From Buttiauxella agrestis ATCC 33320 (lineage in GTDB: Bacteria; Pseudomonadota; Gammaproteobacteria; Enterobacterales; Enterobacteriaceae): a stretch of 64,000 nucleotides of DNA. Both the position numbers and the translations under genes were made by a program. The first letter of the stretch is position 1. Each line of letters begins with the position of its first letter. Shown piece by piece: positions 1 to 12,108 of the stretch. The stretch covers positions 372,025 to 436,024 of the forward strand of contig NZ_JMPI01000022.1 of the NCBI RefSeq assembly GCF_000735355.1. The letters are read 5' to 3'. The notes below the pieces were generated by a model. The model did not search any database, was not told the origin of the DNA, and saw nothing but the letters and a program-made list of their open reading frames with translations.

Positions 1-450
1 CGGCAGCGCGTCGAAACGCTTTGGGCCACCATCAATCAATATCCGAATAATGGCCTGACTATGCAGGACCGGCGCATCCTGTTCCGCACACGGGAATGTT
101 TGCCGCGTCTGTTCGAAGACTTCAACGACAATTGCGTGTTGATCCACGGCAACTTTACCCTCAGCAGCATGCTAAAAGATGGTCGTAGCGATCAGTTACT
201 GGCAATGGTAAATCCGGGTATGACGCTTTGGGCACCGCGGGAATATGAAATATTCCGCCTGTATGAAGCAGGGCAGTCTGAAAGTTTGTTGTGGCATTAT
301 TTGCAGCGTGCGCCCGTGTCAGAGTCATTCTTGTGGCGGCGTTGGCTATATGTTCTGTGGGATGGTGTCGATCAACTGCTACAGACGGGCCGCTTAAATC
401 GACCCGTCTTTGATGTGGCTGCGAAAAATTTACTTCCCTGGATCTCCTGA
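1..450 (+). CDS. ycbJ: YcbJ family protein, C-terminal part (5' end outside window)
   Basis: The reading frame is open from base 1 to a stop at 448-450, giving 149 residues of a protein that begins upstream. E. coli YcbJ is about 297 residues, so roughly the second half is present. The identification rests on position next to elyC-cmoM-mukFEB and on sequence such as LIHGNFTLSSML, which resembles the catalytic-loop region of aminoglycoside-phosphotransferase-like kinases. The function is not known. The gene is convergent with elyC and their 3' ends overlap by 21 bp (430-450). Confidence 0.8.
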   Translation, partial: RQRVETLWATINQYPNNGLTMQDRRILFRTRECLPRLFEDFNDNCVLIHGNFTLSSMLKDGRSDQLLAMVNPGMTLWAPREYEIFRLYEAGQSESLLWHYLQRAPVSESFLWRRWLYVLWDGVDQLLQTGRLNRPVFDVAAKNLLPWIS

Positions 451-1206
451 GGATCCTTTCATCCACTGCCAGATGCGTCCCAGAGTTTCATAACCAGCCC
501 GGTCGCTGTGCATTAGCCACACTGGAGAAGGGATGATTCTCTCCCAGGGATTTAACGGAGACTCAATCGCCAGTTGGTTCGCGGGTGCCGGAAGGGGATG
601 TAAACCTGCATTGTGGAAGAAAACCATCGCCCTCGGCAAGTGAGAGGCGGAAGTCACCAGCAAGAACGGTTGCTGCCCGATGGCTTTCTCCACCGCAGCC
701 GCTTCTTCTTCGGTATCTTTTGGCGAGTCCAGAGTGATTATCTCGGAGCGTGGAACGCCCAGACTCTCAGCCACTCTGGCACCGGCTTCAGCGGTACTGA
801 CCGGATTTGTCATCGCTCTTGCCCCGGTAAAAATGAGCTTCGAACCAGGGTTTTCCTGCCATAACCGAATGCCTTCAGTCACGCGTGGCAAACTATTATT
901 GATGAGATTGGAACTCGGCGCCCATTCTGGGTTCCACGTATAGCCACCGCCTAAAATCACGATGTAATCCACTTTCTCGCTACCGCGCCAGGTCGGGTAG
1001 GTATTTTCGATAGGCTTGAGCATTTTGTCGGCTACGGGCTGTAAGCTAATCAGCAGCAAAACTAACCAACTCACGCTTAACAGCGCTTTTGCGCTTTTTT
1101 GCCAACGGGTGAACCACAACAAGCAAAGTGCCACGCCCATCATCAATAATAAAAAAGGTAAGGGCAGAAGCAGTCCCCCGATAAATTTTTTCAGGATAAA
1201 AAGCAT
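430..1206 (-). CDS. elyC: Envelope biogenesis factor ElyC (DUF218)
   Basis: 258 residues, close to the E. coli length (259). Two hydrophobic segments near the N-terminus (about residues 9-33 and 40-58) anchor it in the inner membrane. A DUF218 domain follows, starting at VDYIVILGGG near residue 80 and including the conserved FTGARA and LVTSASHLPRA motifs. In E. coli the protein is needed for peptidoglycan assembly at low temperature, probably through undecaprenyl-phosphate carrier metabolism; that role is taken from the family. It is divergent from cmoM, with a 136 bp intergenic region that must hold both promoters. Confidence 0.92.
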   Translation of the reverse strand: MLFILKKFIGGLLLPLPFLLLMMGVALCLLWFTRWQKSAKALLSVSWLVLLLISLQPVADKMLKPIENTYPTWRGSEKVDYIVILGGGYTWNPEWAPSSNLINNSLPRVTEGIRLWQENPGSKLIFTGARAMTNPVSTAEAGARVAESLGVPRSEIITLDSPKDTEEEAAAVEKAIGQQPFLLVTSASHLPRAMVFFHNAGLHPLPAPANQLAIESPLNPWERIIPSPVWLMHSDRAGYETLGRIWQWMKGSSGDPGK

Positions 1207-1342
1207 GAATTATGGGTCCTTTTTTAGCCATACAGCAGGTAAACGCAGGTGATCTTACACCAGACGGGTTCATTCCTGGCGCAGCTGTGCCAAAATACCC
1301 ACCGATCTCGGATAATCCCTTTTCCCCCATGGAGCCGTACCC

Positions 1343-2131
1343 GTGCGTGACCGCAATTTTGACGACATTGCTGAGAAGTTCTCACGCAACATTTACGGTA
1401 CAACCAAAGGACAACTTCGCCAGGCCATCTTATGGCAAGATCTTGATGCTTTGCTCTCCACTATGCCTGAGAAATTACGGGTTCTGGATGCAGGAGGCGG
1501 CGAAGGACAAACTGCCTGCGGTCTTGCTCAGCGGGGTCATGAAGTTCTGATCTGTGATGTTTCCGCTGAGATGATTTCTCGCGCTCAGGCACAAGCCTGT
1601 GAGAAAGGTGTGAGCGAGAACATGCATTTCGTACATTCCTCCGCCCAGGATATTGGTCAACATTTGGAAAAGCCGGTTGATCTGATATTGTTTCACGCTG
1701 TGCTGGAATGGGTCGTAGATCCTCAGGCCGTACTGAAAACATTGTGGGATTGTCTGGCACCCGGCGGTGCTTTATCCCTGATGTTCTACAATGCTAACGG
1801 CTTACTGATGAGAAATATGTTTGTCGGTAACTTCGAATATGTTCTCCAGGGCATGAAAAAGAATAAGCGAAAGACTCTGTCGCCTGACAATCCGCTACAG
1901 CCAGAACAGGTGTACCACTGGCTGGAGCAAATTGGCTGGCAGATAACCGGGAAAACCGGTGTGCGAGTGTTCCACGATTACTTGCGCGATAAGCACAAAC
2001 AACGCGATGGTTTTGAGAATTTGCTTGAACTGGAAACGCGTTATTGCCGCCAGGAACCTTTTGTGAGCCTCGGCCGCTATATCCACGTGACTGCTATCAA
2101 GCCGCTTGAGCCAAGGAAAAATTATGAGTGA
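1343..2131 (+). CDS. cmoM: tRNA 5-carboxymethoxyuridine methyltransferase CmoM
   Basis: 262-residue SAM-dependent class I methyltransferase. The glycine-rich SAM motif [10 protein letters not shown] is at residues 48-57, followed by the acidic CDVSAEM strand. In E. coli CmoM (formerly SmtA) methylates cmo5U34 to mcmo5U34 in certain tRNAs. The start is GTG: GGAG at 1331-1334 sits 8 nt upstream, and the N-terminus ([14 protein letters not shown]) matches the E. coli protein. It is the first gene of the cmoM-mukF-mukE-mukB operon, and its stop overlaps the mukF start by 8 nt, which suggests translational coupling. Confidence 0.95.
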   Translation: MRDRNFDDIAEKFSRNIYGTTKGQLRQAILWQDLDALLSTMPEKLRVLDAGGGEGQTACGLAQRGHEVLICDVSAEMISRAQAQACEKGVSENMHFVHSSAQDIGQHLEKPVDLILFHAVLEWVVDPQAVLKTLWDCLAPGGALSLMFYNANGLLMRNMFVGNFEYVLQGMKKNKRKTLSPDNPLQPEQVYHWLEQIGWQITGKTGVRVFHDYLRDKHKQRDGFENLLELETRYCRQEPFVSLGRYIHVTAIKPLEPRKNYE

Positions 2132-3446
2132 TGTTTCCCAGACAGTGCCGGAGCTGGTTGCCTGGGCCAGGAAAAATGACTACTCGATTTCACTTCCAAC
2201 AGAGCGCCTGACGTTCCTGTTGGCTATCGCCACTCTAAACGGTGAGCGCCTGGATGGTGAGATGAGTGAAGGCGAGCTGATAGATGCTTTCCGCCACGTC
2301 AGCGAAGGTTTCGACCAAACCAGCGAAACCATTAACGTTCGCGCCAATAACGCCATCAATGACATGGTGCGCCAGCGTTTAATCAATCGTTTTGTCAGCG
2401 AAATCAATGAAGGTAATGCGATTTATCGCCTGACGCCGCTCGGCATTGGTATTACTGATTACTACATTCGCCAGCGCGAGTTTTCGACCTTGCGTTTATC
2501 CATGCAGCTGTCGATTGTCGGGGGCGAATTGAAGCGCGCGGCAGATTCAGCGGATGAAGATGGTGATGAATTCCACTGGCATCGCAACGTTTTTGCGCCA
2601 CTGAAATACTCGGTCGCCGAGATTTTTGACAGCATCGATCTCACCCAGCGCATCATGGATGAGCACCAACAACAGGTTAAAGATGACATCGCGCAACTGC
2701 TGAACAAAGACTGGCGTGCGGCCATTTCCAGTTGCGAAATGTTGTTATCCGAAACTTCCGGTACGTTGCGTGAGTTGCAGGACACCCTTGAAGCCGCAGG
2801 TGACAAGCTTCAGGCAAATCTATTACGCATCCAGGATGCCATTCTGGGGCGTGATGATCTGCATTTTGTTGACCGCCTGGTGTTTGATTTGCAAAGCAAA
2901 CTGGACCGCATCGTTAGCTGGGGCCAACAGGCCATTGACCTGTGGATCGGCTATGACCGTCACGTTCATAAATTCATTCGTACCGCTATCGACATGGATA
3001 AAAACCGTGTTTTTGCGCAGCGTCTGCGCGTTTCGGTACAAAACTATTTCGATGCCCCTTGGGCACTGACCTACGCCAACGCCGATCGTCTGCTGGATAT
3101 GCGTGATGAAGAAATGACGCTGCGTGACGATGAAGTCATGGGCGAGCTGCCAAGTGACCTGGAATTCGAAGAGTTTAATGAAATCCGCGAACAGCTTGCT
3201 GCCATGATTGAAGCTGCACTTCAGGTCTATAAAACCAGACAAGTGCCGCTGGATTTAGGTGTGGTAATGCGGGACTATCTGGCGCAATACCCACGCGCCC
3301 GCCATTTCGATGTGGCGAGAATCGTAGTCGACCAGGCTGTTCGTCTGGGTGTGGCTGAAGCAGACTTTACTGGCTTGCCGCCACAGTGGCAGGCAATTAA
3401 CGATTACGGAGCCAAGGTACAGGCGCATGTCATCAACAAATATTGA
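2124..3446 (+). CDS. mukF: Chromosome partition protein MukF (kleisin)
   Basis: 440 residues, the same length as E. coli MukF. It is the kleisin subunit of the MukBEF condensin. The N-terminal winged-helix dimerisation domain starts [14 protein letters not shown], the middle is helical, and the C-terminal winged helix binds the MukB head. An upstream in-frame ATG at 2106 would add six residues, but ATG 2124 fits the family start. It overlaps cmoM by 8 nt and mukE by 20 nt, as expected for subunits made in fixed ratio. Confidence 0.97.
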   Translation: MSDVSQTVPELVAWARKNDYSISLPTERLTFLLAIATLNGERLDGEMSEGELIDAFRHVSEGFDQTSETINVRANNAINDMVRQRLINRFVSEINEGNAIYRLTPLGIGITDYYIRQREFSTLRLSMQLSIVGGELKRAADSADEDGDEFHWHRNVFAPLKYSVAEIFDSIDLTQRIMDEHQQQVKDDIAQLLNKDWRAAISSCEMLLSETSGTLRELQDTLEAAGDKLQANLLRIQDAILGRDDLHFVDRLVFDLQSKLDRIVSWGQQAIDLWIGYDRHVHKFIRTAIDMDKNRVFAQRLRVSVQNYFDAPWALTYANADRLLDMRDEEMTLRDDEVMGELPSDLEFEEFNEIREQLAAMIEAALQVYKTRQVPLDLGVVMRDYLAQYPRARHFDVARIVVDQAVRLGVAEADFTGLPPQWQAINDYGAKVQAHVINKY

Positions 3447-4143
3447 AAAAGTGATGCCAGTAAAACTGGCACAGGCGTTGGCCAATCCGTTATTTCCAGC
3501 ACTCGATAGCCAATTACGCTCCGGAAGGCACGTCGGGCTTGATGAACTGGATAATCATGCCTATTTGATGGACTTCCAGGATGAACTGGAAGAGTTTTAC
3601 ACCCGCTATAATGTGGAGTTGATTCGCGCGCCGGAAGGTTTCTTCTATTTGCGTCCGCGCTCCACCACGCTGATTCCGCGCTCTGTGTTATCCGAGCTGG
3701 ACATGATGGTCGGGAAAATCCTTTGTTACCTGTATCTCAGCCCGGAACGCCTGGCTAACGAAGGTATCTTTACTCAGGTTGAACTCTACGACGAGTTATT
3801 GACGCTGGCGGATGAAAGTAAACTGCTCAAGCTTGTGAATAACCGTTCTACTGGCTCCGATCTGGACCGCCAGAAGCTGCAAGAAAAAGTGCGTGCCTCG
3901 CTAACCCGTCTTCGCCGTCTCGGCATGATCTGGTTTATGGGGCATGACAGCAGCAAATTCCGTATTACCGAATCCGTATTCCGCTTTGGTGCCGATGTGC
4001 GCGCCGGTGACGATGCGCGTGAAGCGCAGTTACGCATGATCCGTGATGGAGAAGCGATGCCGGTAGAAACTCGTTTGCAACTCAATGATGAAACAGAAGA
4101 GTCGCAAATTGTTCAGGACAACGCGGAGGATGAACAGGAATGA
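3427..4143 (+). CDS. mukE: Chromosome partition protein MukE (KITE subunit)
   Basis: 238 residues; E. coli MukE is 234. It is the winged-helix KITE subunit that bridges MukF and MukB in the condensin complex. The start at 3427 ([20 protein letters not shown]) matches the E. coli N-terminus; a longer frame from 3349 inside mukF is not needed. The central region ([20 protein letters not shown]) is highly conserved, and the acidic tail after about residue 215 is variable in the family. Its stop overlaps the mukB start in an ATGA arrangement. Confidence 0.97.
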   Translation: MSSTNIEKVMPVKLAQALANPLFPALDSQLRSGRHVGLDELDNHAYLMDFQDELEEFYTRYNVELIRAPEGFFYLRPRSTTLIPRSVLSELDMMVGKILCYLYLSPERLANEGIFTQVELYDELLTLADESKLLKLVNNRSTGSDLDRQKLQEKVRASLTRLRRLGMIWFMGHDSSKFRITESVFRFGADVRAGDDAREAQLRMIRDGEAMPVETRLQLNDETEESQIVQDNAEDEQE

Positions 4144-7100
4144 TTGAACGCGGAAAGTTTCGCTCACTAACGCTGATTAACTGGAACGGTTTCTTCGCGC
4201 GTACTTTTGATTTAGATGAGCTGGTTACCACGCTTTCAGGCGGTAACGGTGCCGGTAAATCCACCACAATGGCGGCGTTTGTCACCGCGTTAATCCCCGA
4301 TTTAACGCTGCTGCACTTCCGTAATACCACCGAGGCTGGGGCCACATCTGGCTCACGCGATAAAGGTCTGCACGGTAAATTAAAAGCCGGTGTCTGTTAT
4401 TCCTTGTTGGATGTGGTTAACTCCCGCAATCAACGTGTCGTGGTCGGTGTGCGTCTGCAACAAGTCGCAGGTCGCGACCGCAAAGTCGACATCAAACCGT
4501 TCGCCATTCAGGGTCTGCCGACGTCTATTCAGCCAACACAATTGCTGACGGAAGCGCTCAACGAACGCCAGGCGCGCGTACTAAGCCTGCAAGAGTTGAA
4601 AGATAAAGTGGAAGCCATCGACGGCGTTCAGTTTAAACAGTTCAACTCGATTACCGATTACCACTCGCTGATGTTTGATTTGGGCATTGTGGCGCGTCGT
4701 CTACGCAGTGCGTCAGATCGTAGCAAGTACTACCGTCTGATCGAAGCCTCGCTTTACGGCGGGATTTCCAGCGCGATCACCCGTTCACTGCGCGACTATT
4801 TATTGCCTGAAAACGGCGGCGTGCGTAAAGCCTTCCAGGATATGGAAGCGGCTTTGCGTGAAAACCGCATGACGCTTGAAGCGATTCGCGTCACTCAATC
4901 AGACCGTGACCTGTTTAAGCATTTGATTTCTGAAGCCACCAATTACGTGGCCGCAGACTACATGCGTCATGCCAACGAACGCCGCATTCATCTGGATAAA
5001 GCGCTCGAATTCCGTCGTGAATTGTTGACCAGCCGTAAGCAACTGGCTGCGGAACAATACAAACATGTCGAAATGGCACGCGAGCTTGGCGAACACAGCG
5101 GTGCGGAAGGGGATCTGGAAACAGATTACCAGGCGGCCAGTGACCATCTGAACCTGGTGCAAACGGCGATTCGCCAGCAGGAAAAAATCGAGCGCTATGA
5201 AGCCGACCTCGATGAACTGCAAATGCGCCTCGAAGAACAAAATGAAATTGTTGCTGAAGCCTCTGAGCAACAAGAAGAAAACGAAGCCCGCGCCGAAGCC
5301 GCAGAGCTGGAAGTTGATGAACTGAAAAGTCAGCTTGCCGACTACCAGCAAGCGCTTGATGTGCAGCAAACTCGCGCGATTCAGTACCAACAAGCGTTGC
5401 AGGCGCTCGAGCGTGCGCGTTCACTGTGCCATCTGCCAGATTTAACCGCTGAAAGTGCGGAAGAATGGCTGGAAACCTTCCAGGCTAAAGAGCAGGAAAG
5501 CACTGAGAATCTGCTCAATCTTGAGCAGAAAATGAGTGTGGCGCAAACCGCGCACAGCCAGTTTGAGCATGCTTATCAGCTGGTGACGGCCATCAATGGC
5601 CCGGTGAGTCGTAGTGATGCCTGGAACGTTGCGCGTGAATTACTGCGTGACAGCAATAATCAGCGCCACCTGATGGAACAAGTTCAGCCATTGCGTGCTC
5701 GTCTTAACGAACTCGAGCAGCGCCTTCGCGAGCAGCAAGAAGCTGAACGGATGTTTGCTGAGTTCTGCAAACGTCAGGGTAAACACTTCGATCCCGAAGA
5801 TCTGGAAGTGTTGCATGACGAGCTTTCTGAACGCATCGAAACCTTGCAGCAACGCGTTGCTGATGCCAGCGATCAGCGTGCCAATTTGCGTCAGGAACAA
5901 GAGCAAATTCAGGCGCGTATTAAACGCCTGCAACAGCGCGCCCCGATTTGGCTGGCAGCGCAAACCAGCCTGACTCAGCTTTGTGAGCAAAGCCATGAGC
6001 AGTTCGAGAGCAGTCAGCAAGTTACTGAATATATGCAGCAACTGCTTGAGCGCGAGCGTGAAGTCACCGTTGAACGTGATGAAGTCGGCGCCTGTAAGCG
6101 TGCGATCGATGAAGAAATCGAACGTCTCAGCCAACCAGGCGGTGCTGAAGACTCACGTTTAAATGCGCTGGCTGAACGGTTTGGCGGCGTACTGCTGTCG
6201 GAAATTTATGACGATATCAGCCTCGACGACGCACCGTACTTCTCTGCGTTGTATGGCCCATCGCGTCACGCCATTGTGGTGCCAGATTTATCGTTAGTGC
6301 GCGATCAACTCGATAATCTCGAAGATTGCCCGGAAGATTTGTACTTAATTGAAGGGGACCCGGCTTCCTTCGATGACAGCGTTTTCACCGTTGAAGAGCT
6401 AAATGCCGCGGTTCTGGTCAAAACTGCCGAACGCCAGTGGCGCTATTCGCGTTTGCCTCAGCTGCCATTGTTTGGTCGCGCGGCCCGTGAAAACCGTCTC
6501 GAAAAGCTGCATGCAGAGCGTGAAACTCTGGCGGAACGTTTTGCAACGTTGTCATTTGATGTTCAGAAATCTCAGCGCTTGCACCAGTCATTCAGCCGCT
6601 TCATCGGCCAGCATTTGGGCGTGGCATTTGACGATGATCCGGAAGCGGAAATTCGTCAGCTAAACACTCGTCGTGGCGAAGTTGAACGTGCTATCAACAG
6701 TCATGAAAACGACAATCAGCAACAGCGCCAGCAATACGATCAGGCTAAAGAAGGCGTTGATCAACTTAACCGCCTGTTGCCGCGCATTAGTTTGTTAAAT
6801 GATGAAACACTGGCTGACCGTTGTGATGAAATCCGTGAGCGTCTTGAAGAAGCGGAAGAAGCGGCTCGTTTCCTTCATCAGTTTGGTAATCCGCTGGCGA
6901 AACTCGAAGCAGTGGCGTCGGTACTGCAAAGCGATCCAGAACAGTTCGAGCAGTTAAAAGAAGACTATCAATACGCGCAGCAAGTGCAGCGTGACGCGCG
7001 TCAGCAGGCGTTTGCGTTGACTGAAGTTGTGCAGCGTCGCGCACACTTTAGCTACTCAGATTCCGCCGCTATGCTTGATGGCAACAGCGATTTAAATGAA

Positions 7101-8588
7101 AAATTGCGTAACCGTCTTGAGCAGGCCGAAGCAGAACGTACTCGTTCACGTGAAGCGCTGCGTAGCCATGCCCAGCAATTGAGTCAGTTCAGCCAGCTAA
7201 TGGCATCGCTGAAAAGCTCCTTTGACACTAAAAAAGAGCTGCTGACCGACCTCCATAAAGAGTTACAGGATATCGGGGTTCGTGCCGATCTCGGTGCGGA
7301 AGAGCGCGCACGTGCGCGTCGCGACGAACTGCATACTGCGCTAAGCAACAACCGCTCTCGCCGTAATCAGCTTGAAAAAGCGCTGACCATGTGTGAAGCG
7401 GAAATGAGCAACCTGACGCGTAAACTGAAGCAACTGGAACGCAGCTATTTTGAAATGCGCGAACAGGTTGTGACAGCGAAAGCGGGTTGGTGTGCCGTCA
7501 TGCGCATGGTGAAAGAGAATGGGGTTGAGCGCCGTCTGCATCGCCGCGAACTGGCGTATGTGACCGGCGACGAGCTGCGTTCTATTTCGGATAAAGCATT
7601 GGGTGCTTTGCGACTGGCGGTAGCGGATAACGAGCATCTGCGTGATGTCCTGCGTATGTCTGAAGATCCTAAACGTCCTGAACGTAAAATTCAGTTCTTT
7701 GTGGCTGTCTACCAGCATCTTCGCGAGCGTATCCGCCAGGATATCATCCGTACTGACGACCCAGTTGAAGCCATCGAACAGATGGAGATTGAACTGAGCC
7801 GTCTGACTGAAGAATTGACCTCACGCGAGCAGAAACTGGCGATCAGTTCCCGCAGCGTGGCGAATATCATTCGCAAGACGATTCAGCGCGAGCAGAACCG
7901 TATTCGGATGCTCAATCAGGGTCTGCAAAGCGTTTCATTCGGCCAGGTAAACAGCGTTCGCCTGAATGTGAACGTGCGTGAAACCCATGCGATGTTGCTG
8001 GATGTGCTTTCAGAACAGCATGAACAGCATCAGGATTTGTTCAACAGTAACCGCCTGAGCTTCTCAGAAGCATTAGCGAAACTGTATCAACGCCTGAATC
8101 CGCAAATCGATATGGGCCAGCGCACGCCGCAGACCATTGGCGAAGAACTGCTGGATTATCGCAACTATCTTGAAATGGAAGTTGAAGTTAACCGTGGTTC
8201 AGATGGCTGGTTGCGTGCGGAAAGTGGCGCGTTATCTACCGGGGAAGCCATTGGTACCGGGATGTCAATTCTGGTTATGGTCGTTCAAAGCTGGGAAGAA
8301 GAGTCGCGCCGCCTGCGCGGAAAAGACATTTCCCCATGCCGTTTGCTGTTCCTTGATGAAGCGGCACGACTGGATGCCAAGTCCATTGCGACGTTATTTG
8401 AGCTGTGTGAACGACTTGAAATGCAACTGATCATTGCGGCACCAGAGAACATCAGCCCGGAAAAAGGCACTACTTATAAGCTGGTACGTAAGGTTGTTCA
8501 GAACCATGAACACGTACACGTAGTTGGGCTGCGAGGCTTTGCACCGCCGCTTCCCGAACCGGTTGCCGGAACAATAGATGCGTCATAA
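4140..8588 (+). CDS. mukB: Chromosome partition protein MukB (SMC-like ATPase)
   Basis: 1482 residues (E. coli 1486). This is the SMC-like motor of the MukBEF condensin. Walker A GGNGAGKS is at residues 34-41, long Glu/Gln/Arg-rich coiled coils occupy about 280-620 and 790-1110, and a globular hinge lies between them around 650-770. The C-terminal head has the ABC signature LSTGEA near 1365 and Walker [12 protein letters not shown] at 1402-1412 with catalytic Glu1407. The reading frame is intact. It compacts and segregates the chromosome and works with topoisomerase IV. MatP, which displaces MukBEF from the Ter region, is encoded 30 kb downstream. Confidence 0.98.
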   Translation: MIERGKFRSLTLINWNGFFARTFDLDELVTTLSGGNGAGKSTTMAAFVTALIPDLTLLHFRNTTEAGATSGSRDKGLHGKLKAGVCYSLLDVVNSRNQRVVVGVRLQQVAGRDRKVDIKPFAIQGLPTSIQPTQLLTEALNERQARVLSLQELKDKVEAIDGVQFKQFNSITDYHSLMFDLGIVARRLRSASDRSKYYRLIEASLYGGISSAITRSLRDYLLPENGGVRKAFQDMEAALRENRMTLEAIRVTQSDRDLFKHLISEATNYVAADYMRHANERRIHLDKALEFRRELLTSRKQLAAEQYKHVEMARELGEHSGAEGDLETDYQAASDHLNLVQTAIRQQEKIERYEADLDELQMRLEEQNEIVAEASEQQEENEARAEAAELEVDELKSQLADYQQALDVQQTRAIQYQQALQALERARSLCHLPDLTAESAEEWLETFQAKEQESTENLLNLEQKMSVAQTAHSQFEHAYQLVTAINGPVSRSDAWNVARELLRDSNNQRHLMEQVQPLRARLNELEQRLREQQEAERMFAEFCKRQGKHFDPEDLEVLHDELSERIETLQQRVADASDQRANLRQEQEQIQARIKRLQQRAPIWLAAQTSLTQLCEQSHEQFESSQQVTEYMQQLLEREREVTVERDEVGACKRAIDEEIERLSQPGGAEDSRLNALAERFGGVLLSEIYDDISLDDAPYFSALYGPSRHAIVVPDLSLVRDQLDNLEDCPEDLYLIEGDPASFDDSVFTVEELNAAVLVKTAERQWRYSRLPQLPLFGRAARENRLEKLHAERETLAERFATLSFDVQKSQRLHQSFSRFIGQHLGVAFDDDPEAEIRQLNTRRGEVERAINSHENDNQQQRQQYDQAKEGVDQLNRLLPRISLLNDETLADRCDEIRERLEEAEEAARFLHQFGNPLAKLEAVASVLQSDPEQFEQLKEDYQYAQQVQRDARQQAFALTEVVQRRAHFSYSDSAAMLDGNSDLNEKLRNRLEQAEAERTRSREALRSHAQQLSQFSQLMASLKSSFDTKKELLTDLHKELQDIGVRADLGAEERARARRDELHTALSNNRSRRNQLEKALTMCEAEMSNLTRKLKQLERSYFEMREQVVTAKAGWCAVMRMVKENGVERRLHRRELAYVTGDELRSISDKALGALRLAVADNEHLRDVLRMSEDPKRPERKIQFFVAVYQHLRERIRQDIIRTDDPVEAIEQMEIELSRLTEELTSREQKLAISSRSVANIIRKTIQREQNRIRMLNQGLQSVSFGQVNSVRLNVNVRETHAMLLDVLSEQHEQHQDLFNSNRLSFSEALAKLYQRLNPQIDMGQRTPQTIGEELLDYRNYLEMEVEVNRGSDGWLRAESGALSTGEAIGTGMSILVMVVQSWEEESRRLRGKDISPCRLLFLDEAARLDAKSIATLFELCERLEMQLIIAAPENISPEKGTTYKLVRKVVQNHEHVHVVGLRGFAPPLPEPVAGTIDAS

Positions 8589-8593
8589 ATAAT

Positions 8594-8620
8594 CGCGGGC
8601 TACGGCCCGCGTTTTCTTTT
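8594..8620 (+). terminator. Rho-independent terminator of the cmoM-mukFEB operon
   Basis: A 7-bp stem CGCGGGC/GCCCGCG (8594-8600 with 8605-8611) closes a TACG tetraloop and is followed by a T-rich run at 8612-8620, just after the mukB stop. Confidence 0.88.
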
Positions 8621-8749
8621 CTCGATAGTTCTTAATCTTTAATTTTATTTACATTTATACGGGCAAATAATATTCGCTGTTTATATACTGAGTTTAAAAC
8701 CCAGCGCTAAAAGCTGGGGAATGTAATGTGTATAAACAGGGGGCAAAGG

Positions 8750-10630
8750 ATGTTGCTAAAAAAAACGCACGGTTTTCGACTGTCAGCGCTCGGTTACGGG
8801 CTGGCACTCAGTTTCGCTCCACTGTTTATGGCGCAGGCCGATGAGCCAGCGGTAGTTCCCTCTGACAGCTCTGCTGTAAGCATTGAACCAGCCAGCTCAC
8901 CTGACCAGCCATTACCACAATCAACCGCTACCGCCACGATGGTGGGCGTGCTCCCGCTTAATTCTACCGGTATGTCAGCCGCGCAAAGCCGCTCTCAGCT
9001 CGTGGCGCATCTGCCTGCGGGTTACACACCGGTTTATTTGAATGCGCTATCAGCCTTCTATGCCGCACGTGAAATGAAGCCGATGTGGGAAAATCGCGAT
9101 GCAGTTAAGGCCTTCCAGCAACAGCTCGCGGAACTTGCCATAGCCGGTATACAGCCTCAATTTACGACCTGGGTTGAGTTGCTGACCGACCCCTCCGTTA
9201 CCGGTATGAGCCGCGACATCGTTTTATCTGATGCGATGATGGGCTATCTGCAATTTGTGTACGGTATTCCAACCGAAGGCAACCGCTGGCTTTACAGCAC
9301 CAAGCCATACAAGATGCAGACCCCGCCAATTTCCGTAATTAACCAGTGGCAGGTGGCTGTCGATCAAGGAACGCTGGTGAGTTTTGTTGAGACCTTAGCG
9401 CCTCAGCATCCGCAATATGCCAAATTACATCAATCGCTCGTGCACTTGCTGAGCGACTCGCGCCCCTGGCCTCAATTGACCGGGAGCGAAACACTGCGCC
9501 CTGGTCAGTGGAGCAACGACGTGCCAGCCCTGCGTGAAATTCTTGCGCGTACCGGTATGCTGCAAGCTGAGCCATCTATTCCTCTGCCTGACCGCTCGGG
9601 CAGAGGCGATACCATTGCGGCGGTTAGCCCGTCAGCGATTCAGTTAGACAGTGACCAGACCGCGCAACAGGTTCCAGATGCTGTCGCCGGGAAGAAAAAG
9701 AAATCAGCTCCTGCTGTTCGCAGTGCCTATAGCAAAGAGTTGATTGAAGGGGTGAAGCGCTTTCAGAAATGGCAGGGGCTGGGTGTTGATGGCGCAATTG
9801 GTGCACTAACACGCGACTGGCTGAATGTGACACCACAGCAGCGTGCATCGCTGGTGGCGTTAAATATTCAACGTTTGCGCTTGCTGCCGAAGAAACTTGA
9901 TACCGGCATTATGGTTAACATTCCTAACTATTCCCTGAGCTATTACCTTAACGGCAGTGAAGTATTGGCTTCGCGTGTGATTGTTGGGCGCCCGGATCGT
10001 AAAACTCCGATGATGAGCAGTGCGCTCAATAATGTGGTGGTTAACCCGCCATGGAACGTGCCACCAACGCTTGCGCGGAATGACATTCTGCCAAAAGTGC
10101 GCCAGGACCCGGGCTATCTCGAAAGACACGGCTATAGCGTACTGCGTGGCTGGAGTAACAATGCCGAATCTATCGACCCGTGGCGCGTTGACTGGGAAAC
10201 CATCACGGCCAGCAATTTGCCTTTCCGCTTCCAGCAAAAACCGGGCACGCAGAACTCGTTAGGGCGTTATAAGTTTAATATGCCCAGTTCTGATGCGATT
10301 TATTTGCATGACACGCCAAATCACAACTTGTTCCAGAAAGACGCAAGAGCGCTGAGTTCAGGCTGCGTGAGGGTAAACAAAGCTTCTGAGCTGGCAAATA
10401 TGCTGTTACAGGATGCGGGCTGGAACGATGCGCGGATTTCGAGTCAGCTTAAAGACGGCAGTACGAAGTATGTAAACATTCGTCAGACCATCCCGGTGAA
10501 CCTTTACTACCTGACTGCTTTCGTTGGTGAAGATGGGCGCACCCAGTACCGTACAGATATTTACAATTATGATCTCACCGCGCGATCTGGCGCACAAATT
10601 CTTCCAAAAGCTGAACTATTGATCCGGTAA
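8750..10630 (+). CDS. ldtD: L,D-transpeptidase LdtD (YcbB)
   Basis: 626 residues from ATG 8750 (E. coli 615). It is a periplasmic enzyme that makes 3-3 (mDAP-mDAP) crosslinks in peptidoglycan, giving beta-lactam tolerance and supporting the envelope when LPS export fails. The signal peptide ends near AQADEP. A scaffold domain follows, then a peptidoglycan-binding-like segment ([17 protein letters not shown]) and the YkuD catalytic domain with catalytic Cys539 in SSGCVRV. ATG 8750 has GGGGG at 8739-8743 and matches the family N-terminus; an in-frame ATG at 8726 is a weaker alternative. The segment between scaffold and peptidoglycan-binding domain (about residues 290-325) is low-complexity and species-specific. 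Confidence 0.94.
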   Translation: MLLKKTHGFRLSALGYGLALSFAPLFMAQADEPAVVPSDSSAVSIEPASSPDQPLPQSTATATMVGVLPLNSTGMSAAQSRSQLVAHLPAGYTPVYLNALSAFYAAREMKPMWENRDAVKAFQQQLAELAIAGIQPQFTTWVELLTDPSVTGMSRDIVLSDAMMGYLQFVYGIPTEGNRWLYSTKPYKMQTPPISVINQWQVAVDQGTLVSFVETLAPQHPQYAKLHQSLVHLLSDSRPWPQLTGSETLRPGQWSNDVPALREILARTGMLQAEPSIPLPDRSGRGDTIAAVSPSAIQLDSDQTAQQVPDAVAGKKKKSAPAVRSAYSKELIEGVKRFQKWQGLGVDGAIGALTRDWLNVTPQQRASLVALNIQRLRLLPKKLDTGIMVNIPNYSLSYYLNGSEVLASRVIVGRPDRKTPMMSSALNNVVVNPPWNVPPTLARNDILPKVRQDPGYLERHGYSVLRGWSNNAESIDPWRVDWETITASNLPFRFQQKPGTQNSLGRYKFNMPSSDAIYLHDTPNHNLFQKDARALSSGCVRVNKASELANMLLQDAGWNDARISSQLKDGSTKYVNIRQTIPVNLYYLTAFVGEDGRTQYRTDIYNYDLTARSGAQILPKAELLIR

Positions 10631-10679
10631 ATGCAGTAATTCTAATGAATTAGCGGTCGTAATAATTGCGTAACCCAAT

Positions 10680-10704
10680 CGGGGCCTCTACAGGCCCCGG
10701 TTTT
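10680..10704 (+). terminator. Intrinsic terminator after ldtD
   Basis: CGGGGCCT (10680-10687) pairs with AGGCCCCG (10692-10699) around a CTAC loop and is followed by GTTTT. Confidence 0.75.
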
Positions 10705-10812
10705 ACTGGGTTTAGCGCGCCTTGACTCGCATTGTTTTGGCAGTTAAGGTTCCCGGCAGTGCGCCTGAAGTGCATATTATTCGATCGTTTTTTACCTGTA
10801 GACCTGGACATC

Positions 10813-11361
10813 ATGGACAAATTTGACGCAAACCGCCGCAAGCTGCTGGCGATGGGTGGCGTGGCTTTAGGTGCCGCTCTGCTTCCGTCGCAAGCGTTTG
10901 CCACACTCTCAACACCGCGCCCGCGCATTCTGACTCTCAATAACCTGCACACAGGTGAGTCATTGAAAGCCGAATTTTTCGATGGTAAAGGCTATATTCA
11001 GGACGAATTAGCAAGGCTTAATCATTTCTTCCGTGATTATCGCGCGAACAAAATGAAATCCATCGACCCTAAATTGTTTGATCAGCTTTATCGTTTGCAG
11101 GGTTTGTTGGGGACCAACAAACCGGTGCAATTGGTATCAGGCTATCGTTCGCTCGACACCAATAATGAATTACGTGCCCACAGCCGCGGTGTTGCTAAAA
11201 AGAGCTATCACACCAAAGGCCAGGCCATGGATTTCCATATTGAAGGGATTTCGTTAAGCAATGTTCGCAAAGCAGCATTATCTATGCGCGCTGGTGGTGT
11301 AGGATACTACCCACGCAGCAACTTTGTGCATATTGATACCGGGCCACTAAGGCACTGGTAA
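10813..11361 (+). CDS. mepK: Murein endopeptidase MepK (YcbK, M15/DUF882)
   Basis: 182 residues, equal to E. coli YcbK. The N-terminus has a twin-arginine export signal ([10 protein letters not shown], hydrophobic stretch, cleavage near AFA). The mature DUF882/peptidase M15-like domain carries the zinc-site motifs [19 protein letters not shown] and VHIDTGP. In E. coli MepK cleaves mDAP-mDAP (3-3) and some 4-3 crosslinks, so it opens bonds of the kind made by the product of the preceding gene ldtD. ATG 10813 matches the family start; the frame extends upstream to 10732 without support. Confidence 0.93.
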   Translation: MDKFDANRRKLLAMGGVALGAALLPSQAFATLSTPRPRILTLNNLHTGESLKAEFFDGKGYIQDELARLNHFFRDYRANKMKSIDPKLFDQLYRLQGLLGTNKPVQLVSGYRSLDTNNELRAHSRGVAKKSYHTKGQAMDFHIEGISLSNVRKAALSMRAGGVGYYPRSNFVHIDTGPLRHW

Positions 11362-11401
11362 AACAACGGAATCCGGCGATTGCTGCCGGTATTGGAGTGT
11401 C

Positions 11402-12049
11402 ATGAACTATCACATTATCCCGGTCACTGCATTCGGCCAAAACTGTTCACTGATTTGGTGTGAAGAAACTCAACAGGCAGCGTTGGTTGATCCCGGTGGT
11501 GAAGCCGAAAAGATCAAACAGCAAGTTGCAGCGAAAGGGGTGAAACTCACGCAAATCCTGCTAACGCATGGTCATCTTGACCACGTTGGTGCGGCTGCTG
11601 AACTGGCCGAGTTTTATGGCGTTCCTGTTGTCGGGCCGGAAAAAGAAGACGAATTTTGGTTGCAGGGATTACCTGCACAAAGCCAAATGTTTGGTCTGGA
11701 AGAATGCCTGCCGCTGACCCCCGATCGTTGGTTAAATGAAGGGGATAGCGTGTCAGTGGGAAATGTAACCTTACAGGTGTTGCATTGCCCAGGGCACACG
11801 CCTGGTCACGTTGTATTCTTTGATGCGCAATCTCAGTTGCTGATTTCCGGTGATGTGATTTTCAAAGGCGGAGTGGGGCGCAGTGATTTCCCGCAGGGCA
11901 ATCATGCCGCGTTAATTGACTCCATTAAGCGTAAGTTACTGCCGCTGGGTGATGATGTGACGTTTATCCCAGGGCACGGCCCGCTTTCAACGCTCGGTTA
12001 CGAGCGCCTGCACAACCCGTTCCTGCAAGACGAATTACCGGTCTGGTAA
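11402..12049 (+). CDS. gloC: Type II glyoxalase GloC (YcbL)
   Basis: 215-residue metallo-beta-lactamase-fold hydrolase. The metal motif THGHLDH gives His56, His58, Asp60 and His61; further ligands are in [14 protein letters not shown] and IPGHGP. The family hydrolyses S-lactoylglutathione to lactate and glutathione in methylglyoxal detoxification. It lies 40 bp downstream of mepK with its own ribosome-binding site (GGAG at 11394-11397). MgsA, which makes methylglyoxal, is encoded in the same window at 47.1 kb. Confidence 0.94.
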   Translation: MNYHIIPVTAFGQNCSLIWCEETQQAALVDPGGEAEKIKQQVAAKGVKLTQILLTHGHLDHVGAAAELAEFYGVPVVGPEKEDEFWLQGLPAQSQMFGLEECLPLTPDRWLNEGDSVSVGNVTLQVLHCPGHTPGHVVFFDAQSQLLISGDVIFKGGVGRSDFPQGNHAALIDSIKRKLLPLGDDVTFIPGHGPLSTLGYERLHNPFLQDELPVW

Positions 12050-12062
12050 AGTCTGGTGAAAT

Positions 12063-12093
12063 AAAAAAAGCCGCTTTAATCAGCGGCTTTTTT
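12063..12093. terminator. Bidirectional terminator between gloC and aspC
   Basis: A perfect stem GCCGCT/AGCGGC flanked by A7 on the left and T6 on the right sits between two convergent genes, so it can stop transcription on both strands. Confidence 0.92.
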
Positions 12094-12108
12094 GTCTCTG
12101 CTATTTGT

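Noticed and set aside
4899..5424. Long minus-strand open frames inside mukB (also at 5640-6134)
   Set aside because: They are antisense to conserved mukB coiled-coil sequence, lack ribosome-binding sites and resemble no known protein; they reflect the codon bias of the sense strand.
8699..8718. CCCAGC...GCTGGG hairpin upstream of ldtD as a regulatory RNA
   Set aside because: It is a single short hairpin with no conserved riboswitch features; nothing else supports regulation.
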